A program made the position numbers and the translations under genes. 64,000 nucleotides of DNA, taken from assembly GCA_000499405.2 (NCBI GenBank), contig HG738140.1:4362008-4426007 (forward strand), given 5' to 3'. The notes beneath the pieces were generated by a model. That model was not told the DNA's origin, did no database searches, and saw nothing but the letters and a program-made list of their open reading frames with translations. This stretch comes from Onchocerca volvulus (Eukaryota; Nematoda; Chromadorea; Rhabditida; Onchocercidae). Below are positions 59,812-64,000 of the stretch, in pieces; within the stretch, counting starts at the first letter, position 1, and the number at the start of each line of letters is the position of its first letter.

Positions 59812-60217
59812 TAGAACTTTGTATGACTATTCAATTGAAAATTTAGCAGTATTAAGATTGAATTGATTACTAATTTACGTTTCCTTCTAACATATATTTT
59901 CAATTACTACTTTTAAGTATTAGTTATAATTAATTAAGAATTTTCTTCATGTCGCACATCTTTTCAGTTTTCTCTCTATCTCTCTTCATCGTCTCGTCCC
60001 TCGAATATTTTATAACATCTTTCCAATTCTCTTTATCTATCTTCATCATCTCGCTATAAATATTTCATTTGCGTCTCATTTTCACTTTTATCCAATAAAT
60101 TAATATATATAAATTTCTTTATTTTCTAGCAAAAATGCTACTTCATACATCTTTCAATCATCATTTTCCTCAAATTACTGTACTATTTCCTCTGCCTCCA
60201 ATTCTTTTCCAAATTAG

Positions 60218-60481
60218 TCCAATTCCTCCCGAATTGGAGAAATAACTAATGAGGATTCAGCATTGCATGATTTGTTGCATGCAATGAACCATGAAATACT
60301 ACGTCATCATTTAAATACGCCAATGAATTCATTTTTTTGGAAAATGCATTTTAAAAATCTCATCCAAGAATTCCGCTCTTTTATTTTGTCACTACTATCG
60401 TTCCGAGTTTTGATTTCTGTCCATTTCGATTCCCAGAAAACACTGAAGGCGGAGATTTTTCCGGAAAATATTAAAAATTAA
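60218..60481 (+). CDS. orphan open frame, possible exon or gene fragment
   Basis: 88 codons including the TAA, open directly after an acceptor-like ttccaaattag. The first half reads like real protein (NEDSALHDLLHAMNHEILRH) with balanced composition and GC above the surround; the second half is hydrophobic and may be chance. No downstream donor joins it in frame to the gene at 61148. Could be a terminal exon, a pseudogene fragment or noise. Two short hairpins (ccaattc/gaattgg at 60219-60237 and cattgcatg/catgcaatg at 60261-60286) lie inside it. Confidence 0.2.
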   Translation, partial: SNSSRIGEITNEDSALHDLLHAMNHEILRHHLNTPMNSFFWKMHFKNLIQEFRSFILSLLSFRVLISVHFDSQKTLKAEIFPENIKN

Positions 60482-61147
60482 AAAAATTAAATTTGTTTCT
60501 TCTTTCCTTTTATGATTATGCCAAAAAATAAGAATAGGAAATATATTTCTAACAAATAATTGCTGATTTCACGTAAAACAGCAGTACTTTGTTAATATGT
60601 AATTTATATATGGAAATGTTTGAAATCGGCGCGAAGAATTAAGTTAATAGCAGGATAAGGATGAATGATAGTTCTTATGTTTGAATATTGGATAGAATTC
60701 ACCGATATATTTTATCAGTTGTCCTTTCTATCATTTCGAAGTAATTCTGGTTTAATTTTCTGGTATTAACTTGTTATTTATTTTATCAATATTAGTTTTA
60801 TATGACGACACATTATTTATTCATCCAATTCATGTATGTTATTTCATAGCGTAGAAGTTTAAAATGTACTAGAAAAAAAAAAAAAAGAAATTAAAAATGA
60901 AGTCGAACTAGTTCTTACTTTCCAACGGAAATATTTCCTGAAGAATTCTCCCGATATTACTTTTATTTAACAATGCATAATTTAAGCTTATCTTATTCAC
61001 AATGCTTGATTTTCATTTCTTCATCATTATGTTATTTCCTTCTAATCTTGTCACTTCCATATCATACATTGATGTGTAAAGCTACAGGTTTTGAATTTTT
61101 TAATGAATGAAATATTGTTTTTGACAATTTTTTCATTTTTTTTTTAG
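60482..61147 (+). promoter_or_regulatory. upstream flank of the gene at 61148
   Basis: AT-rich flank ending in a T tract plus ag directly before the ATG. No TATA motif stands out. If the first exon is trans-spliced, the promoter cannot be placed. Confidence 0.3.
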
Positions 61148-61294
61148 ATGAATGATATAAATGAAAGACCGGTTTTCACTCAAGAACAAATTGACAAGGA
61201 ATTGAAGCAAGTAGTATTATTGGATCAAATCCTTGCTGAACATGGTACCTTGACATTAAAAGCTCTAAAAGATGTGGTCAGCAAAACTGATAAA
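61148..61294 (+). CDS. Egalitarian-like gene, exon 1
   Basis: The ATG follows the acceptor tttttag with no intervening base. Encodes 49 residues (MNDINERPVFTQEQIDKELK and onward), donor AAA|gtaata. Zero distance fits spliced-leader trans-splicing, or an internal exon that happens to start with ATG. Confidence 0.75.
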
Positions 61295-62140
61295 GTAATA
61301 ACTTCGAGTTTATCTTTTTTTTTTTTTGAAGTAGAATCCAGATATTGGATAGTTTTGTGAATTTTTGATCATTCTATTATCGAACATCAATAAATGGATA
61401 ATTATTATCTACTAAACATAATTTTGCCTCTATTTCTGCGAAAGAAATATGTAACAGTCATCAAATTCTCAAATTTACTTAATAGTTAAATCTTTTTTAA
61501 TACTTCAGGGAAATGTTTTCAAAAACTTGAACGATCTGGCAACATTCATCGGAGTGCGTACTAATATCTTTGAAGTATCATTCGATCTTGTGCGGAATCA
61601 TTCGCAAGAATTTCGCGAAATGTTCGGATATTTAGTAAACTTCCTGTGTGGCATAGATCAACCAAAACGTAGTCTGGAAGTTGTAATTCAAGTGATCGAG
61701 CGATTTAATGCAGTTAGTTAGTTATAACGTACAATGAGAGATTTTAATGCAAGCTCTTTATCAACAATATCTACTGTTATTTAATAATAAATAGTCTAAG
61801 AAACGAAGCTTTATTTTAAATTTCACTAGACTTTGATACATGCAAGGTTAAATTGAATATCAAAATTATTTAATTTTTGTTGGTTAGCAAACAGCTAATA
61901 ATTTTGCACCATGATATTAATTTACAGATAGTTGTACGCGAAGTTGGATGCAGTGAAAAGAAAGTACGCCTTTTTTTAGAGAAACATAAGAACTTTTTTA
62001 TTCTATGCCCAAACGATACCGTTATGCTCAATCCTACATGCTTGAAAATTCCATCAGTGTGGGAACGTAAAGCATTACCTACTTACAACAATGGTATAAG
62101 GTAATCTATATATTTATATGCATATTTTCAAAGGCCGTTA

Positions 62141-62206
<66 letters not shown>

Positions 62207-63787
62207 GATATCAAAAGTAGTATCAACTAATATTAATGGTATTAAAAATAGTATCGGCACTAAGTTGACCTTTTAATTATTATATAAATTGACCACTTAG
62301 AGTTATCTTTCATTCGGATATCATGATACAATGGATAAGCACTAGAAAAAAGGTAATTACCTTCTAATAAAAGGTCTAAACCATACCTTCTTAAGCACTA
62401 GATTTCTATACAGTATTATTGAATTTTCCATTTTTTTATTATATTTTTACCTTCAGACCTTTTATTAGAAGGTATGGTTTAACTTTATTTCGAGATAAAT
62501 TCCGAAATCGAACGGTTTTCAGATATGATAGAAGCATTATTTTGGATGGTATAGGCAAAGTTGTTAGCGCAGTAAGCAGTACAAGATATATTAAAATTGA
62601 AATAATTCAAGGACCCTGGACAGCTCAAACGGTGTTCGGCTTAAGCAAGAATGTATCAAATGAAGTGAATCTAGCAAAAAAATATCCTGTAGGGACACTG
62701 GTAAGTTCAAGATCATCTATAATCTTTGAGCATTGTGAAATTATCGAAAAAAAAATCTAATTTTTCTTTATGTGAAAAGTGAAATATTAAATGTTTTGTA
62801 ATACCAGTTCAGATTTTTCAATTTCTCTAATTAAAAACAGTTTCAGTTTTCTTCGGATTGATCAAAGTTAGTTATTGCTCGAATTGTTGAGTGCTCGTTA
62901 GTCATTCATCAAACATCATTAATGTTTCATAACTGATTCCCGAAGACTGGTGGATCATACATTTCACTCTCATGTATTCTAGTCGACCAAATCTCATAAA
63001 ATCTCGAACAAAAATTCCGAAATTGATCGCATACCTCTTGAATTATCGAAATCCTGTTGTCAAACAGTTTTCCGAAGTTTAAGAGAGAAGATGCGAATTT
63101 TGAATTGACTCTCAGAGAAATGATATACGTATACGATAAGAAGGAAGACTTGTTGAATTTTATCTTCTTATGCATTTATCTGTTTGCAGGTGAAGATTTT
63201 GGCTCATCGTGCATATAAGGCAGCGCATCCTTGGACAGCTACAAAAGTAGTTTTAGCTGACGATCGTGATGACATATGGGGTGTCGGAGAAACAGGAAGG
63301 ATGGATAGATTGCTTGGAAAACATCAGTGTATGTTAAAATACCATAGTTTTATATGTTATTGTAACATTTATATTAATCTTTTAATATTTTTAGAAATTG
63401 CTGTGGAGTCTGACGGAATTATTCAAATGTTCAATAATTATAAATTGCAGTGGTCAAAGAGGAATGTGCGAACAGCGTTGGGGCTTCAGAAATTACTGAA
63501 ATGAAGTCGTTTAATAGCACTCCAAACCAAAGTTTCAAAACAGAATCGATTAGAGACAGTGCAAGTCCACAACTTATGGTGAAATCAGTTAATAAAGAAA
63601 CAGAAAGAGCTGGAGGGTCTAAAATGAATTTTATCAATACCGAAGCAGAAATAGAAACAAATTCGAATCATTGGAAGTTTTATAATGATATTATTCATGA
63701 TGAGAGAAAAAAAATGCGAGAAGTGGATGAATGTTTACGTGATGGACCTAAGACGTTTCGCCAGATATTCGACAAACTTATCGAAGG
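61148..63787 (+). CDS. Egalitarian-like RNA-binding protein, 5' part (6 exons, 392 aa seen)
   Basis: Exons: 61148-61294, 61509-61712, 61928-62100, 62523-62700, 63190-63328, 63451-63787; all phases agree, and the donor GG|gtaata at 63788 leads beyond the window. Three segments look winged-helix-like: about 20-80 (QVVLLDQILAEHG), 118-155 (VREVGCSEKKVRLFLEKHKN, then a FFILC/VMLNP strand pair) and 365-392 (MREVDECLRDGPKTFRQIFD). Residues 174-265 look like a beta barrel (GKVVSAVSSTRYIKIEI, then VKILAHRAY and WTATKVV). Residues 281-360 are Ser/Asn/Glu-rich linker. Egalitarian (C. elegans EGAL-1) has N-terminal helical modules of this kind before a 3'-5' exonuclease domain; the diagnostic exonuclease would lie past the window end. 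The gene model is solid, the family assignment tentative. Confidence 0.7.
61509..61712 (+). CDS. Egalitarian-like gene, exon 2
   Basis: Acceptor tacttcag, donor GCA|gttagt, 68 codons. Encodes GNVFKNLNDLATFIGVRTNI and a helical segment (FREMFGYLVNFLCG), completing the first winged-helix-like module. Confidence 0.85.
61928..62100 (+). CDS. Egalitarian-like gene, exon 3
   Basis: Acceptor atttacag, donor ATAAG|gtaatc, phase 2. Encodes the second module VREVGCSEKKVRLFLEKHKN followed by FFILCPNDTVMLNP. Confidence 0.85.
62143..62202. repeat. (AT)30 microsatellite
   Basis: Sixty bases of perfect AT dinucleotide repeat in the intron just after exon 3. Expected to be polymorphic and cruciform-prone. 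Confidence 0.95.
62335..62481. repeat. compound inverted repeat in the intron before exon 4
   Basis: taccttctaataaaaggtc (62358-62376) has its exact inverse at 62456-62474, and the adjoining taaaccataccttct (62377-62391) pairs with the segment ending at 62481. Both left-hand segments thus match one right-hand arm. The 11-mer taagcactaga flanks the left part on both sides (about 62336 and 62392). It ends 41 bp before exon 4. Confidence 0.75.
62523..62700 (+). CDS. Egalitarian-like gene, exon 4
   Basis: Acceptor ggttttcag, donor CTG|gtaag. Restores phase 0. Encodes YDRSIILDGIGKVVSAVSST and onward to KKYPVGTL, a strand-rich stretch resembling an OB or S1-type fold. Confidence 0.85.
63190..63328 (+). 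CDS. Egalitarian-like gene, exon 5
   Basis: Acceptor gtttgcag, donor CAGT|gtatgt, phase 1. Encodes VKILAHRAYKAAHPWTATKV and then RDDIWGVGETGRMDRLLGKH. Confidence 0.8.
63451..63787 (+). CDS. Egalitarian-like gene, exon 6
   Basis: Acceptor aaattgcag joins in frame to exon 5 (HQ-L-VKEECANS). Encodes a polar linker and the third module ending FDKLIEG; donor GG|gtaata, phase 2. The intron before it is 122 bp. The next exon was not found before position 64000. Confidence 0.8.
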
Positions 63788-64000
63788 GTAATAATTACAT
63801 TGATTTGCGTTGCATTCGTCTTTGTTTAGTGAAGAATTTTTCTCCTGACTGTCATACTTATGTTATGGGCGCAAAAATACATCTTTTTTATATATTATCT
63901 TAATTACTGCGAACATAATTATAGTAATATTAAATGAAGCATTCTGACTACATGATTATTCATTCATATGATGAATATCTGCTATTTGGAAATTAAGCGA
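63788..64000 (+). other. start of the next intron, window edge
   Basis: Follows the donor of exon 6. An acceptor-like tttgtttag at about 63831 would lead to an early stop, so it is probably not used. The rest of the gene lies outside the window. Confidence 0.5.

Noticed and set aside
63395..63504. Possible exon reading IAVESDGIIQMFNNYKLQ before exon 6
   Set aside because: Entering at the ttttag acceptor from the phase-1 donor creates TAA, and from the alternative donor an early TGA. The sequence is open only by read-through, so it is treated as retained-intron sequence.
1..64000. tRNA, rRNA, CRISPR arrays, bacterial operons or Wolbachia-type inserts
   Set aside because: I looked for tRNA B-box-like GTTCGAA contexts, regularly spaced direct repeats with unique spacers, and dense bacterial-style frames. 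None was convincing; the tandem repeats seen lack spacers and are ordinary minisatellites.

Overview
This is AT-rich, intron-rich eukaryotic DNA, almost certainly from a nematode. Three things point there. The splice acceptors are short and of the TTTTCAG type. Two genes have a start codon 0 or 10 nt after an acceptor, as expected for spliced-leader trans-splicing. The central gene encodes a muscle myosin heavy chain whose motor and rod closely resemble Caenorhabditis UNC-54-class myosins. Introns and spacers are full of A/T homopolymers and diverged tandem repeats, and one intron is 21.3 kb long. That is unlike compact rhabditid genomes and suggests a parasitic (perhaps spirurid) nematode; this last step is inference.

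Layout. (1) 1-8416: non-coding spacer with CAT/ATT trinucleotide tracts, a (CT)n/(GA)n hairpin and degenerate CAGT/GAGT tetranucleotide satellites. (2) 8417-36361, plus strand: a seven-exon gene for a 338-residue protein. It has a low-complexity N-terminus, a CxxC...H segment and a following basic segment resembling the central region of the RNF220 family, and a novel-looking C-terminal CxxC/CxxC module. I find no RING. All seven exons join in phase. Introns 1 (2.7 kb) and 2 (21.3 kb) carry minisatellites and candidate regulatory motifs: DR1 nuclear-receptor elements and a duplicated CACGTG cassette. (3) 36362-37056: short convergent spacer. (4) 37057-53798, minus strand: a complete 16-exon muscle myosin heavy chain gene that joins into a 1975-residue protein with P-loop, switch I, switch II, SH1/SH2 cysteines, head-rod junction proline, full rod and a Ser-rich tailpiece. 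A 139-bp assembly gap falls inside intron 6, and a GC-richer block with TATA and initiator motifs sits in intron 7. (5) 53799-61147: divergent spacer with nested palindromes, microsatellites, a 44-bp tandem repeat, CCGGAAA motif clusters and one small orphan open frame. (6) 61148-63787 and beyond, plus strand: the first six exons (392 residues) of a gene cut off by the window end. They hold winged-helix-like segments and a beta-rich OB-like segment, and the gene may be an Egalitarian-type RNA-binding protein.

The three genes do not form an operon or a shared pathway. The myosin is a sarcomere component, the first gene is probably a nuclear regulatory or ubiquitin-related factor, and the last may act in RNA binding or transport. 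I found no tRNA, rRNA, CRISPR array or intact transposase. The most unusual structural observation is that the splice acceptor and start of the last exon of the first gene are repeated twice upstream, as part of a roughly 130-145 bp tandem array.
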